In this document: one piece after another, positions 50,341 to 59,785 of the stretch | Numbering within the stretch: the first letter of the stretch is position 1 | Layout: each line of letters begins with the position of its first letter | Assembly: GCF_031951985.1 (NCBI RefSeq) | Contig: NZ_JAVLVU010000001.1 | Location: 2,294,001 to 2,358,000 of the forward strand | From: Mucilaginibacter terrae | Lineage (GTDB): Bacteria; Bacteroidota; Bacteroidia; Sphingobacteriales; Sphingobacteriaceae | Direction: 5' to 3' | DNA length: 64,000 nt | Program-made: the position numbers and the translations under genes | Notes under the pieces: generated by a model | Seen by the model: only the letters and a program-made list of their open reading frames with translations | Database searches by the model: none | Told to the model about the DNA's origin: nothing

Positions 50341-50931
50341 ATGTATTGGTACGAAGACGAGGTTAAACGCCTCGAGAGAGACAGATTAAAACTAAGCTAC
50401 GAACCCGAAACGCTATTTTACGGCAGTTCGAGCATACGTTTATGGGATAGCCTGTATCAGGATTTTGCTCATTTAAAGCCCGTTAACCTGGGTTTTGGCG
50501 GTTCGACACTGGCCGCCTGTGTTTGGTTTTTCGACAGGATAATGACGCCCTATAACCCTAAGCGGTTAATTGTATACGCGGGCGACAATGATTTGGGAGA
50601 TGGCCGCCACCCCGAAGAGATTTTCATATTTTTTCAGCAATTAATGGTAAAAGCGCACGAGCATTTCGGCGATATCCCGTGTTATTATGTGTCGCTCAAG
50701 CCAAGTCCGGCGCGCTGGCAAATTGCCGATAGCTTTAAGTACGCCAACAACTTAATTGAAAGCGAAATTGTGAAGCAGCAAAACAACTGGCGTTTCATTA
50801 ACATTTTTAAAGCCATGCTTGATAACAATGGCTTACCACAAAAACAGTTTTTTGTTAATGATGCCCTGCATTTAAGCCCTGAAGGGTATGAAGTTTGGAA
50901 ACAGGTGATCAATACCGCCATACACCCCTGA
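50341..50931 (+). CDS. GDSL/SGNH family esterase or lipase
   Basis: The protein has 196 residues. SGNH blocks: I FYGSSSIRLWDSL (nucleophile Ser), II VNLGFGGSTLA, III YAGDNDLGDGR (Asn) and V NDALHLSPEGYEVW with the Asp and His. There is no signal peptide, so it is probably cytoplasmic. It should hydrolyse an ester bond; the substrate is unknown. Its catalytic His and Asp are spaced as usual (DALH). The next gene, also a hydrolase, follows on the same strand after 80 bp. Confidence 0.88.
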   Translation: MYWYEDEVKRLERDRLKLSYEPETLFYGSSSIRLWDSLYQDFAHLKPVNLGFGGSTLAACVWFFDRIMTPYNPKRLIVYAGDNDLGDGRHPEEIFIFFQQLMVKAHEHFGDIPCYYVSLKPSPARWQIADSFKYANNLIESEIVKQQNNWRFINIFKAMLDNNGLPQKQFFVNDALHLSPEGYEVWKQVINTAIHP

Positions 50932-51011
50932 AATTGATTAACAGGATGTTGATATGCAGGTAATATTGAGTATGGATATTTCTACAATATAAATAAAAGT
51001 TACCCCCCGCC

Positions 51012-51740
51012 ATGGAAAGAGCATATCATAAATGGTTTAGCCCGATATTGCAACGAGATATGGAACTGCTCGTATTCGGCCATTCGGGCAGAGCCGTTAT
51101 TTTCTTTCCAACACGTATGGCCCGCTTTTATGATTATGAAAACTGGGGCGTAATAGGTGCCATGCAAGACCAGATCGAAGCCGGCGAACTGCAGGTTTTT
51201 TGTGTAGATAGCATTGATGCCGAAAGTTTTTACAACAAAGCCCAACCGCCCGCGGCGCGCATAACAAGGCACCTGCAATACGAGCAATATATTTTAAAAG
51301 AAGTGGTGCCCTTTATTAAGGAGCTCAACAATAACAATTACCTGGTAAGCGCAGGTTGCAGCATGGGCGCTTATCACTCGGTTAATATAGCCTTCAGGCA
51401 TCCGCATATATTTAAAAAAGTGGTAGCTATGAGCGGGCGGTACGACCTTACTATTGCCCTGCCCTATTACGACGATCTGTTCGACAGTTTCCACAACGAA
51501 GAGATTTACTTTAACATGCCCCGGCAGTATATCCCTAATTTGGAAGATGGTGATTTGCTGGATAATTTGCGCCAGATGGATATAACCATAGTAATAGGCC
51601 GCGACGATCCGTTTTGCCCCGGCAATGAAGCTTTTGACATACAGCTTTGGGAGAAAAACATACCTCACCAGTTTTATATTTGGGAAGGCAATGCGCATAA
51701 ACCCCGCTACTGGCGGCAAATGGTAAAACTGTACCTATAA
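51012..51740 (+). CDS. Alpha/beta-hydrolase (esterase D/Fes-like family)
   Basis: The protein has 242 residues without a signal peptide. The N-terminal part (YHKWFSPILQRDMELLVFGHSGRAVIFFPT) is followed by the nucleophile elbow SAGCSMGAYHSVNIAF (GxSxG form GCSMG). Later come IGRDDPFCPGNEAF with a probable catalytic Asp and EGNAHKPRYW with the His. The family includes enterobactin esterase-like and S-formylglutathione-hydrolase-like proteins. The substrate is not clear. Note the Cys before the nucleophile Ser. Confidence 0.85.
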   Translation: MERAYHKWFSPILQRDMELLVFGHSGRAVIFFPTRMARFYDYENWGVIGAMQDQIEAGELQVFCVDSIDAESFYNKAQPPAARITRHLQYEQYILKEVVPFIKELNNNNYLVSAGCSMGAYHSVNIAFRHPHIFKKVVAMSGRYDLTIALPYYDDLFDSFHNEEIYFNMPRQYIPNLEDGDLLDNLRQMDITIVIGRDDPFCPGNEAFDIQLWEKNIPHQFYIWEGNAHKPRYWRQMVKLYL

Positions 51741-51799
51741 AATATTGTTTACCTTACAAATTATTTAAAAGCTGTATCAACCTATAAAACAAACAAATT

Positions 51800-52132
51800 A
51801 TGGATACTTCACTTATCACCACCAGCACTTCATTAGAGGGTTACAAAATTGTTAAACATTTGGGCGTAGTACGCGGTATAACCGTGCGCAGCCGTAGTGC
51901 CCTGGGTAACATCGCCGGTGGCTTTCAATCGCTTTTTGGTGGCCGCTTATCAATTTATGTTGAATTGTGCGAGCGTACCCGCGAAGAAGCATACCAATTG
52001 CTTGTACAACATGCATCGGCCATTGGTGCTAATGCCATTATCAATATGCGTTATGATGCTAACGAAGTAATGTAGGGCATTACCGAGGTATTGGCTTATG
52101 GTACTGCTGTTGTGGTAGAAAAGGATGCTTAA
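51800..52132 (+). pseudogene. YbjQ-family gene with an in-frame amber codon
   Basis: The ORF begins at 51800 and would read through to the TAA at 52130-52132 (110 residues), but an in-frame TAG occurs at 52073-52075. The 91-residue product before the TAG has the YbjQ pattern: LEGYKIVKHLGVVRGITVRS, then LYVELCERTREEAYQ-like IYVELCERTREEAYQLL and HASAIGANAIINMRYD. After the TAG, in frame, the family C-terminus continues (GITEVLAYGTAVVVE). One CAG-to-TAG change would explain it. The last beta strand of the fold is lost unless the codon is read through. A sequencing error is also possible. Confidence 0.8.
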
Positions 52133-52172
52133 TCTTTGGATAATACTTCCGGTACTGAAATTCCGAATACAA

Positions 52173-52200
52173 AAAGGGCGTGATCAAAACCACGCCCTTT
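52173..52200 (-). terminator. Intrinsic terminator of ahcY
   Basis: A perfect 10-bp stem (52173-52182 with 52191-52200) has an 8-nt loop. On the minus strand it is followed by T residues. It lies 40 bp after the ahcY stop. It could also serve the convergent ybjQ-like gene. Confidence 0.85.
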
Positions 52201-52240
52201 ATCTTTATACTTCTTTGCACTTACTGCTAAGTACTCAATA

Positions 52241-53557
52241 TTAATATCTGTAATACTCCGGTTTAAACGGACCATCAACTGTTACGCCAATGTACTCGGC
52301 CTGGTATTGGTCAAGTACTTCCAGCTCTACGCCAATTTTGGCTAAGTGCAGGCGGGCAACTTTTTCGTCGAGGTGTTTAGGCAGGGTGTACACTTTGTTT
52401 TCGTAAGCACCAGCGTTTGTCCAAAGCTCTAACTGAGCCAAAGTTTGGTTGGTAAACGAGTTTGACATTACAAAGCTTGGGTGACCGGTTGCACAACCTA
52501 AGTTTACCAAACGGCCTTCGGCCAGTACAATTACGTCTTTACCGTCAATGGTGTATTTATCAACCTGTGGTTTAATTTCAATTTTGGTATTGCCATAAGC
52601 GCCGTTTAACCAGGCCATGTCAATTTCGTTATCAAAATGGCCAATATTACATACAATGGCTTTGTCTTTTAACGCACGGAAGTGTTGCTCGCGTACAATG
52701 TTACAGTTACCGGTTGCAGTAACCACAATATCAGCCTCGTCAATAGCGGTTCCCAGTTTTTTAACTTCAAAACCTTCCATAGCAGCTTGCAGGGCACAAA
52801 TAGGATCAATTTCGGTAACAATAACACGAACACCTGCATTACGCAATGAATCGGCCGAACCTTTACCCACATCACCATAACCGCAAACAACTGCTACTTT
52901 ACCAGCCATCATAACATCGGTTGCACGACGGATAGCGTCAACCAACGATTCGCGGCAACCGTATTTGTTATCGAATTTTGATTTGGTAACCGAATCGTTA
53001 ATATTGATAGCCGGCATAGGCAGGGTACCATTTTTTACGCGCTCGTATAAACGGTGTACACCGGTGGTGGTTTCTTCAGATAAACCTTTGATGGCAGCAA
53101 CCAGCTCAGGGTATTGGTCTAACACCATGTTGGTTAAATCGCCACCGTCGTCTAATATCATGTTTAACGGGTTGCGCTCTTCGCCAAAAAACAAGGTTTG
53201 CTCAATACACCAGTTAAACTCTTCTTCGGTTAAACCTTTCCAGGCATAAACAGATATACCGGCAGCAGCAATAGCGGCAGCGGCATGATCCTGAGTTGAA
53301 AATATATTACATGACGACCAGGTAACCTCTGCACCCAAAGCAACCAGTGTTTCAATTAACACAGCGGTTTGAATGGTCATGTGCAAACAACCGGCAATGC
53401 GGGCACCTGCTAATGGCTGCGATGCGCCAAACTCGGCACGTAAGGCCATTAAGCCCGGCATTTCGGCCTCGGCCAGTTCTATTTCTTTGCGGCCCCATTC
53501 GGCCAGCGACATATCTTTTACTTTGTATTTAACGTAAGTGGTCTCTACTGATGACAT
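52241..53557 (-). CDS. ahcY: Adenosylhomocysteinase (S-adenosyl-L-homocysteine hydrolase)
   Basis: The protein has 438 residues. Signature segments: [37 protein letters not shown], and the NAD-binding [24 protein letters not shown]. The C-terminal end KPEYYRY, with Lys and Tyr, closes the NAD site of the neighbouring subunit. It splits S-adenosylhomocysteine into adenosine and homocysteine in the cytoplasm and so completes the methyl cycle that begins with MetK in this window. It has an exact Bacteroidota promoter 20 bp upstream. Confidence 0.97.
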   Translation of the reverse strand: MSSVETTYVKYKVKDMSLAEWGRKEIELAEAEMPGLMALRAEFGASQPLAGARIAGCLHMTIQTAVLIETLVALGAEVTWSSCNIFSTQDHAAAAIAAAGISVYAWKGLTEEEFNWCIEQTLFFGEERNPLNMILDDGGDLTNMVLDQYPELVAAIKGLSEETTTGVHRLYERVKNGTLPMPAININDSVTKSKFDNKYGCRESLVDAIRRATDVMMAGKVAVVCGYGDVGKGSADSLRNAGVRVIVTEIDPICALQAAMEGFEVKKLGTAIDEADIVVTATGNCNIVREQHFRALKDKAIVCNIGHFDNEIDMAWLNGAYGNTKIEIKPQVDKYTIDGKDVIVLAEGRLVNLGCATGHPSFVMSNSFTNQTLAQLELWTNAGAYENKVYTLPKHLDEKVARLHLAKIGVELEVLDQYQAEYIGVTVDGPFKPEYYRY

Positions 53558-53577
53558 ACTTTATTTATTTTGAAATG

Positions 53578-53608
53578 CAAAAGTAGTTAATAACGAGGTG
53601 TTAAACAA
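53578..53608 (-). promoter_or_regulatory. Promoter of ahcY
   Basis: On the minus strand TTG (53606-53608) is followed by a 20-bp spacer and TACTTTTG (53578-53585). The two boxes and the spacing match the Bacteroidota consensus. The untranslated leader would be about 15 nt. Confidence 0.75.
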
Positions 53609-53622
53609 GTTGCAAACTTTAA

Positions 53623-53741
53623 GAAGCAAGAGTACGGAATCAAGAATACAGATAAAAGCTTATATAATAACAAAGCCTACATAAATGCAGGCTTCGTTTA
53701 AGTCCATTCTTGATTCTTGGCTCTTAATTCTTGACTCTCTC
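53623..53741. repeat. CTTGATTCTTG-type inverted repeat, copy 3, with a nested terminator
   Basis: The left arm (53623-53650, with GAATCAAGAATAC) and right arm (53706-53741, with TTCTTGATTCTTGGCTC) are complementary in part. The right arm ends next to the M23 stop codon. A terminator hairpin lies between the arms. Confidence 0.65.
53673..53694 (-). terminator. Terminator of the M23 peptidase gene
   Basis: A 10-bp stem (one G-T pair) has a 2-nt loop, with weak T tail on the minus strand. It is nested inside the repeat, 47 bp after the M23 stop codon. Confidence 0.6.
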
Positions 53742-54629
53742 TTAATTCAGGCTCAAGTACTGTTTCGGGTTAACCGCCCTACCATTTCTGCGTACCTCAT
53801 AATGCAAATGCGGGCCGGTTGAGCGGCCGGTTGAACCAACTTTACCAATTAACTGGCCAACATTAACTCTTTGTCCTTCACGCACGTTAATACGCGATAG
53901 GTGGCCATACCAGGTTTCGAGGTTATTGGTGTGACGAATTTTGATGCAGTTGCCATAACCACCAGCACGGCCACTAAATATAACCCTGCCACTTGCGGTG
54001 CATTTTACAGGGTCGCCCATTCGGCCTTTAAAATCTAACCCCGGGTGAAACTCACCACCGCCACCACCAAACGGGTTACTGCGGCCACCAAATACCGAAC
54101 TTAAACCGGCTACCCGTGGGTAACCCATAGGCATTTGCGCAATGTTATCAACCAGTTTATCTAAATAACGGTTATAACGACTGTACAAATCAACGTGAGC
54201 AGCTTTATCGTCGGCTTTTGATGATGAAGATTTATTGGCTTTAAAAGCAATGCTGCGTAACCCCCTTTTACTCAGGTAAGAGTTTATTTTGCTGAGTTTT
54301 GATTGTATGCTTTCGATATAAGTAAGCGCCTTGTTGCTCGTACTATCGTTGGAGGCCGATATAAGATCCAGCTTTTCCGAACCCTCACTCAACTGATCTT
54401 GCAGGGCTTCTACCTGTGCGGCTAAACGGTTGTTTTCGGCCTGTTGTAAAGATGCTTTTTTATTTAACTGAAACACCGTTACCATTAACACGGCAATCAA
54501 CGAAAAGCAAACCGCTGTTATGGTTTTTATTCGGGTAAAATAGAGCGACTTCACTTGTGCCAAACGTTCGCGCAAGCCGGGATTATTCAAAGCACGCTCC
54601 CTGCTTAAATTATTACGTTTAAAGTTCAT
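53742..54629 (-). CDS. M23 family peptidoglycan endopeptidase
   Basis: The protein has 295 residues. A basic cytosolic N-terminus (about 1-35) is followed by one membrane helix (ITAVCFSLIAVLMVTVF). A coiled coil of about 75 residues follows (NRLAAQVEALQDQLSEGSEKL). The C-terminal LytM domain has the zinc site: GGEFHPGLDFKG with His and Asp, and TGRSTGPHLHYEV with the HLH motif. It cuts cross-links in peptidoglycan in the periplasm. A Gly-rich loop (NPFGGGGGEF) just before the zinc site is unusual. The gene is alone between ahcY and the bacilliredoxin gene. Confidence 0.92.
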   Translation of the reverse strand: MNFKRNNLSRERALNNPGLRERLAQVKSLYFTRIKTITAVCFSLIAVLMVTVFQLNKKASLQQAENNRLAAQVEALQDQLSEGSEKLDLISASNDSTSNKALTYIESIQSKLSKINSYLSKRGLRSIAFKANKSSSSKADDKAAHVDLYSRYNRYLDKLVDNIAQMPMGYPRVAGLSSVFGGRSNPFGGGGGEFHPGLDFKGRMGDPVKCTASGRVIFSGRAGGYGNCIKIRHTNNLETWYGHLSRINVREGQRVNVGQLIGKVGSTGRSTGPHLHYEVRRNGRAVNPKQYLSLN

Positions 54630-54786
54630 TCAATAGCTTACTTAACTTTTTAATTAATTGGGGGTTCGACCTAAAACCTTTTTGTGGGTTTGCATGTTAT
54701 ACATGCTTAGCCAGCTCAAGGTTAAAATCAAACGTCAAGATAGTGTTAATATTTTGATAGGTGCAAATATTTTGTTCAGGTTTTAA

Positions 54787-54794
54787 TATTTTTG
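54787..54794 (+). promoter_or_regulatory. Possible -7 box for the bacilliredoxin gene
   Basis: TATTTTTG matches TAnnTTTG, 24 bp before the ATG at 54819. The best upstream TTTG is only 12 bp away, so the -33 box is uncertain. Confidence 0.45.
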
Positions 54795-54818
54795 CAACTC
54801 AAAATTAAATATAACGCA

Positions 54819-55229
54819 ATGTATCCAGAATATTTAGTAGCTCCGATGAGGGCTGATTTAACCAACGCCGGCTTTGCCGAGTTGAAAGATGCCGAAGAAG
54901 TAAAAACAGCTATTGAAAGCGAAGGAACCGTATTTGTAATGGTAAATTCGGTTTGTGGTTGCGCTGCTGCCATGGCGCGTCCGGCCGCTAAACTTGCCGC
55001 ACAAAACGCCAAACACCCTGATAAATTGGTTACTGTGTTTGCAGGCATGGAAAAAGAAGCGGTTGACGAAGCCCGTCGTTTGATGCTACCTTACCCACCA
55101 TCATCGCCTGCAATGGCTTTGTTTAAAGATGGTAAATTGGTTCACATGATCGAGCGCCACCAAATTGAAGGCCGCCCGGCACAAATGATTGCCGACAACC
55201 TGATAGATGCTTTTGACCAGTACTGCTAA
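54819..55229 (+). CDS. BrxA/BrxB family bacilliredoxin
   Basis: The protein has 136 residues from the ATG at 54819 (MYPEYLVAPMR). The earlier TTG at 54792 overlaps the promoter box. The family motif VNSVCGCAAAMARPA carries the active CGC pair near residue 45. The thioredoxin-like fold continues with VTVFAGMEKEAVDEAR and the conserved PPSSPAMALFKDG. Bacilliredoxins remove bacillithiol from oxidised proteins. Bacillithiol synthesis genes are not in this window but are known from Bacteroidota. A terminator follows. Confidence 0.92.
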   Translation: MYPEYLVAPMRADLTNAGFAELKDAEEVKTAIESEGTVFVMVNSVCGCAAAMARPAAKLAAQNAKHPDKLVTVFAGMEKEAVDEARRLMLPYPPSSPAMALFKDGKLVHMIERHQIEGRPAQMIADNLIDAFDQYC

Positions 55230-55254
55230 CCTGCATTTAAAACATATTGAAGAG

Positions 55255-55281
55255 ATCCGGCCCACAAAGCCGGATTTTTTT
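55255..55281 (+). terminator. Intrinsic terminator of the bacilliredoxin gene
   Basis: A 7-bp GC-rich stem (55255-55261 with 55269-55275) is followed by seven T residues. Confidence 0.85.
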
Positions 55282-55339
55282 GTTTTCGGTTAAAAATGCG
55301 GATATTGCAGCTTAGTAATTTTACGCTGTTAACCATTAT

Positions 55340-57832
55340 ATGATTTTGAACAAACCTTTAGCTTTTGCGCTGGCAAGTTTTTGCTTTGCAGCCATTAGCA
55401 TGCAAGCCTTAGCACAAACCGAAGAGAAAGCAGCCGAATCGGCCAACTTTAAGATCTACCGCGCCACCCCCGAAAAAGTAAACGACCTTATTCACACCAA
55501 ACTTGATGTACGTTTTGATTATAAAAAACGCTTTTTGTATGGCAAAGAGTGGGTAACCTTAAAACCACACCTATACCCAACCGATACCTTACGACTTGAT
55601 GCCAAGGGTATGGATATTAAAACGGTTGCCGTAGTAGTTAATGGTAAAAACACCCCGCTTAAATTTACTTATGATAGCCTCTCGCTGGCCATTAAGTTGG
55701 ATAAAGTTTACCGCAATACCGATAAGTATACTATATATATAGATTACACCTCGAAACCCGACCAGTTAAAAGCAGTGGGCAGCGCGGCCATAAGCGATGC
55801 CAAGGGTTTATATTTTATTAACCCCGATAGCGCGGTTAAAGCCAAGCCGGTACAAATTTGGACCCAGGGTGAAACCGAAAGTTCATCGGCCTGGTTTCCA
55901 ACCATTGACAAACCCAATCAAAAAACTACCGAAGAGGTTTACATGACCGTGCCGTCAAAGTACGTAACCCTGTCGAACGGTAAGCTCATCTCGAAAAAAA
56001 ACAACGGTAACGGCACCCGTACCGATTACTGGAAACAAGACCTGCCCCACTCGCCATACCTGTTTATGATGGCGGTTGGTGACTTTAAAATTTATAAAGA
56101 CACCTGGAAAGGCAAAGAAGTAAGCTATTACCTCGAGCCTAAATATGCGCCATATGCTAAAACTATTTTTGGCTACACACCCGAAGCCATAGAGTTTTAC
56201 TCAAAAACTTTAGGTGTTGATTACCCTTGGGCTAAGTATTCGCAAATTGTAGTTCGCGATTACGTAAGCGGGGCAATGGAAAACACATCGGCCACCCTGC
56301 ATGGCGATTACGTACAAGGTACTGCCCGCCAGTTTTTAGACCGCTACTACGCTACTTCGCCGGGTGAAAGCACCGTGGTGCACGAGCTATTCCACCAATG
56401 GTTTGGCGATTACGTAACTGCCGAAAGCTGGAGCAACCTAACCGTAAACGAATCATTTGCCGATTTTAGCGAAACCCTTTGGGCCGAATACAAACACGGC
56501 AAAGATGAAGGTGATGCCCACATTAACAGCGACCGCAGGCAATATCTGGGCAGCGCCGATGCTGCAACCAAAGACCTGGTGCGTTTCCATTATAATGATA
56601 AAGAGGATGTATTTGACGTAGTTACCTATCAAAAAGGTGGTTCAATATTATATATGTTGCGCAACTTTTTAGGTAACGAGGCTTTTTACAAGGGCTTAAA
56701 CATCTACCTTAAAACAAATGCCTTTAAAAACGGCGAAGCTCAACAATTGCGTTTAGCGTTGGAAGAAGCCAGCGGTAAAGATTTAAGCTGGTTCTTTAAT
56801 CAATGGTATTACAATGCCGGTCACCCGGTGTTAAATATTACCTATAACTGGGATGCCAAAAGCAAAACCCAGTCGGTTTACCTGCAGCAAACCCAAACCG
56901 ATAATGCGTTTATATTGCCAATGGCGGTTGACATTTACACAGGCGGCAAAAAAGTACGCCAAATGGTATGGATGCGCGACAAAACCGACACACTTACATT
57001 TAAACTTGATGCCAAGCCAGATTTGGTAAACGTTGACGGTGATAAAATGCTGTTGGTTAAAAAGACCGATAACCATACCCCCGAAGAATTTGCCTACATG
57101 GCTGCACATGCACCGCTTTATTTAGACCGCTATGAGGCCTTAACCTGGGCCGAGGGTCAAAAATCCAATAACGATATTGCACGCCAAATCATCACCTCGG
57201 CGCTAAAAGATAAATATTATGGCCTGCGCCTTAAAGCTTTAAAAGCACTTAAACTTACTAACGAAGACGTTAAAAAAGCAGCAGTTCCTCTGTTGGAGAC
57301 CATGGCAAAAAGCGATGCCAATAATTTGGTTAAAGCAGGTGCTATAAACGCCTTAGCTACTTTAAAATCACAAAGTAATGTAGCTTTATTTAAACAAGCG
57401 TTAACCAGCCAATCATACGCGGTACAGGCAGCAGCCCTTAACGGTATGAGCCAGCTTGACCCTGCGGGTAGCCTTGCCTTAGCTAAGGGGTTAGAAAAAG
57501 ACAGCGAAGGCGAATTAGCTCAAACCATCCTAAATACCTATGCTACCAACGGCACCGATGCCGAATGGCCATATGTACTTAATAAATTTGAAAATGCCGA
57601 TGTACAAGGCAAATTCAGTTCGATGCGTAATGTGGCTGCTTATATTGGCCGCTTAAAAAGCTCGGAGTATGCCCAGCAAGGTATTGAGCAAATAAGAAGT
57701 ACCGGCGTGCGTTATAAACAATATGGCATTACCCCGGCACTTATTAAAGTACTGGAAGGCATCAAAGCGCAACGCAGTGCCGATGCAGCATCGGTTAAAG
57801 CTATTGATGCAGCAATTAAAGACCTGCAATAA
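55340..57832 (+). CDS. M1 family zinc metallopeptidase (aminopeptidase N-like) with HEAT-like repeats
   Basis: The protein has 830 residues with a signal peptide (LASFCFAAISMQALAQ). It has an N-terminal beta domain (about 30-230) and then the catalytic domain. GAMEN binds the substrate N-terminus in SGAMENTSATLHGDY. The zinc site is VVHELFHQWFGDYV (HExxH) with the third ligand in NLTVNESFADFSETLW. The C-terminal about 230 residues have alpha-helical HEAT-type repeats (LKALKLTNEDVKKAAVPLLETMA, AGAINALATLKSQSN). It trims amino acids from peptides in the periplasm. It starts about 60 bp after a terminator and is followed by another, so it is monocistronic. Confidence 0.93.
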   Translation: MILNKPLAFALASFCFAAISMQALAQTEEKAAESANFKIYRATPEKVNDLIHTKLDVRFDYKKRFLYGKEWVTLKPHLYPTDTLRLDAKGMDIKTVAVVVNGKNTPLKFTYDSLSLAIKLDKVYRNTDKYTIYIDYTSKPDQLKAVGSAAISDAKGLYFINPDSAVKAKPVQIWTQGETESSSAWFPTIDKPNQKTTEEVYMTVPSKYVTLSNGKLISKKNNGNGTRTDYWKQDLPHSPYLFMMAVGDFKIYKDTWKGKEVSYYLEPKYAPYAKTIFGYTPEAIEFYSKTLGVDYPWAKYSQIVVRDYVSGAMENTSATLHGDYVQGTARQFLDRYYATSPGESTVVHELFHQWFGDYVTAESWSNLTVNESFADFSETLWAEYKHGKDEGDAHINSDRRQYLGSADAATKDLVRFHYNDKEDVFDVVTYQKGGSILYMLRNFLGNEAFYKGLNIYLKTNAFKNGEAQQLRLALEEASGKDLSWFFNQWYYNAGHPVLNITYNWDAKSKTQSVYLQQTQTDNAFILPMAVDIYTGGKKVRQMVWMRDKTDTLTFKLDAKPDLVNVDGDKMLLVKKTDNHTPEEFAYMAAHAPLYLDRYEALTWAEGQKSNNDIARQIITSALKDKYYGLRLKALKALKLTNEDVKKAAVPLLETMAKSDANNLVKAGAINALATLKSQSNVALFKQALTSQSYAVQAAALNGMSQLDPAGSLALAKGLEKDSEGELAQTILNTYATNGTDAEWPYVLNKFENADVQGKFSSMRNVAAYIGRLKSSEYAQQGIEQIRSTGVRYKQYGITPALIKVLEGIKAQRSADAASVKAIDAAIKDLQ

Positions 57833-58247
57833 TTATAAATAAGGCTTAAAATTAACGGCTGCCTTTGCGGGCAGCCGTTTTTGTTTGAGTAAAATGCAGC
57901 TTTAAGCTGCGGCAACAGTTGGTAATGTATAATAGTAGTAGTAAAACCCGTTAGCTACAAACAAGGCACAAGGTATGCTTGTTATATAGTTCTAAATCTT
58001 GAAAAAACTTGTTTGGAAAAAGCACAAAACATCTCCACGACTTAAAAAAGTCAATATTGTGTTTCTTTAGAAGGTCAGTTAATACACTATTTACATAGCG
58101 ATAGTATAAAATTAATAAATAATTTTATAAATTCTTACCTCTTTTATAAAAAATATTATTTTTTTATTCCAATATTCAAAAAACTGTTACTAAATTACCC
58201 AAACTGATTTAAACCATTTAATTTAAAAATACAATTTCAAACTGTTT
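57833..58247. other. Gene-free region upstream of the ATP-grasp cluster
   Basis: These 415 bp hold the M1 terminator (57854-57882), a small GCAGCTTTAAGCTGC palindrome near 57897, and then a long, very AT-rich stretch up to the ATP-grasp start. No ORF or clear TAnnTTTG box was found. The AT-rich part may hold the cluster promoter. Confidence 0.55.
57854..57882 (+). terminator. Intrinsic terminator of the M1 peptidase gene
   Basis: A perfect 10-bp stem (57854-57863 with 57870-57879) is followed by a T run. It lies 22 bp after the stop codon. Confidence 0.88.
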
Positions 58248-59696
58248 ATGTACAATTCGGCGCATTTTAATGATTATAACGCCATAAGTGGCGTGTGGGA
58301 CGAGATGTATAGAGACAATTCGACCATACGTGAGCATTATCAAAAGGTAATTTCTTACCTTTCTAACGAGTCAACCGATAATCTTAATAAAAAAGAAGAG
58401 CTTGCCCGCAGGCTATTCATGACCCAGGGTATCACTTTTACGGTTTATAATAGCGGCGAGGGTATCGAAAAGATCTTCCCTTTCGATATTATTCCACGCA
58501 TTATTACCGGCCCGGAGTGGAACCTGGTTGAAAAGGGTATTAAGCAGCGGCTTACAGCGCTCAACCTGTTTTTAAAGGACGTATATCACAACCAGTTCAT
58601 CATTAAGGATGGTATTGTTCCGATAGATGTAATTTACTCGTGCCCACATTTTTTGCGCGATATGTATAAACTCAATGTGCCTTATGATATATATGTGCAC
58701 ATTGCCGGCATCGACCTTATACGCGACGAAAAGGGCGATTTCTTTGTACTCGAAGACAATCTGCGTACTCCCTCGGGCGTGAGCTACATGCTGGAGAATC
58801 GTGAAATTACCAAGCGCCTCTTCCCCGATCTATTGCCCCAGTGCAACGTGCGCAGTGTTACCGAGTATCCAACTATTCTGTATAAAAACCTCATGGCCTT
58901 ATCGCCAAGGCGAATTAGTAACCCAACGGTGGTATTGTTAAGCCCCGGTATTTACAATTCGGCCTACTTTGAGCATACAACCCTTGCCCGCTTAATGGGT
59001 GTTGAACTGGTTGAAGGGCGCGATTTAGTAGTGCATAACCACAAGGTTTACATGAAAACTACTACCGGCCTGCAACAGGTTGATGTAATTTACCGCCGGG
59101 TTGACGATGATTTTCTCGATCCGCTCGTATTTAACCCTACCAGTGTTTTAGGCGTAGCCGGTTTAATGAGTGCTTACCGTAAAGGCAACGTTGCCATTGT
59201 AAATGCCATAGGCAACGGCGTGGCCGATGATAAGGCCATTTACAGCTATGTGCCCGACATGATCAAGTATTACCTTAATGAAGAGCCTATCCTCAAAAAC
59301 GTGCCCACGTACCAATTACGTAATGATGATGAGCGCGAGTTTACTTTTTCCAACATCAACACCATGGTAGTAAAACAAACCAACGGAAGTGGTGGCTATG
59401 GTATGCTAATGGGGCATGCCGCCGATGAAAAAGAAATAGAAGACTATAAAAAAGAAATACTGAAAGAGCCGCGCAACTTTATTGCCCAGCCAACCATCAG
59501 CCTTTCGGCAGCGCCGTGTTATATACAAGGCATGTTACAGCCGCGCCGAATTGATTTAAGGCCTTACGCACTTTGCGGCCCAGATGGTATTGAGATCGTG
59601 CCTGGCGGATTAACCCGTGTGGCATTAAAAGAAGGCTCGCTGGTGGTAAACAGTTCGCAAGGCGGGGGTAGTAAAGATACCTGGGTACTGGTTTAA
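58248..59696 (+). CDS. Circularly permuted type 2 ATP-grasp protein
   Basis: The protein has 482 residues of the DUF404/DUF407 type. Blocks I recognise: FNDYNAISGVWDEMY at the N-terminus, IDVIYSCPHFLRDMY, FFVLEDNLRTPSGVSYMLENR, VVLLSPGIYNSAYFEH, VIYRRVDDDFLDPLVF, VKQTNGSGGYGMLMG with a Gly-rich loop, and QGMLQPRRIDLRPYAL near the end, rich in ATP- and metal-binding candidates. Such enzymes are thought to form amide or peptide bonds with an ATP-activated carboxylate. It is the first gene of a cluster with an alpha-E protein and a transglutaminase, and the 3' end is followed by a C-rich repeat. Confidence 0.93.
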   Translation: MYNSAHFNDYNAISGVWDEMYRDNSTIREHYQKVISYLSNESTDNLNKKEELARRLFMTQGITFTVYNSGEGIEKIFPFDIIPRIITGPEWNLVEKGIKQRLTALNLFLKDVYHNQFIIKDGIVPIDVIYSCPHFLRDMYKLNVPYDIYVHIAGIDLIRDEKGDFFVLEDNLRTPSGVSYMLENREITKRLFPDLLPQCNVRSVTEYPTILYKNLMALSPRRISNPTVVLLSPGIYNSAYFEHTTLARLMGVELVEGRDLVVHNHKVYMKTTTGLQQVDVIYRRVDDDFLDPLVFNPTSVLGVAGLMSAYRKGNVAIVNAIGNGVADDKAIYSYVPDMIKYYLNEEPILKNVPTYQLRNDDEREFTFSNINTMVVKQTNGSGGYGMLMGHAADEKEIEDYKKEILKEPRNFIAQPTISLSAAPCYIQGMLQPRRIDLRPYALCGPDGIEIVPGGLTRVALKEGSLVVNSSQGGGSKDTWVLV

Positions 59697-59697
59697 C

Positions 59698-59783
59698 CCC
59701 CCCGGCCCCCTAAATGGGGAGCAGAGTTAGGATAATTAATTTATAAATATTGAAAAAATCCCCCCTTTAGGGGGTTAGGGGGC
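59698..59783. repeat. CCCCCTAAAGGGGG-type repeat inside the ATP-grasp cluster
   Basis: The left arm (with GGCCCCCTAAATGGGGAGC) and right arm (with CCCCCCTTTAGGGGGTTAGG) are mutually complementary over the 60-bp interval. The element ends 2 bp before the alpha-E ATG, so a hairpin could affect translation of that gene. Confidence 0.65.
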
Positions 59784-59785
59784 AT

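Noticed and set aside
53558..53630. An S-adenosylhomocysteine riboswitch before ahcY
   Set aside because: The leader predicted from the promoter is about 15 nt long, too short for such an element, and no conserved words were seen.
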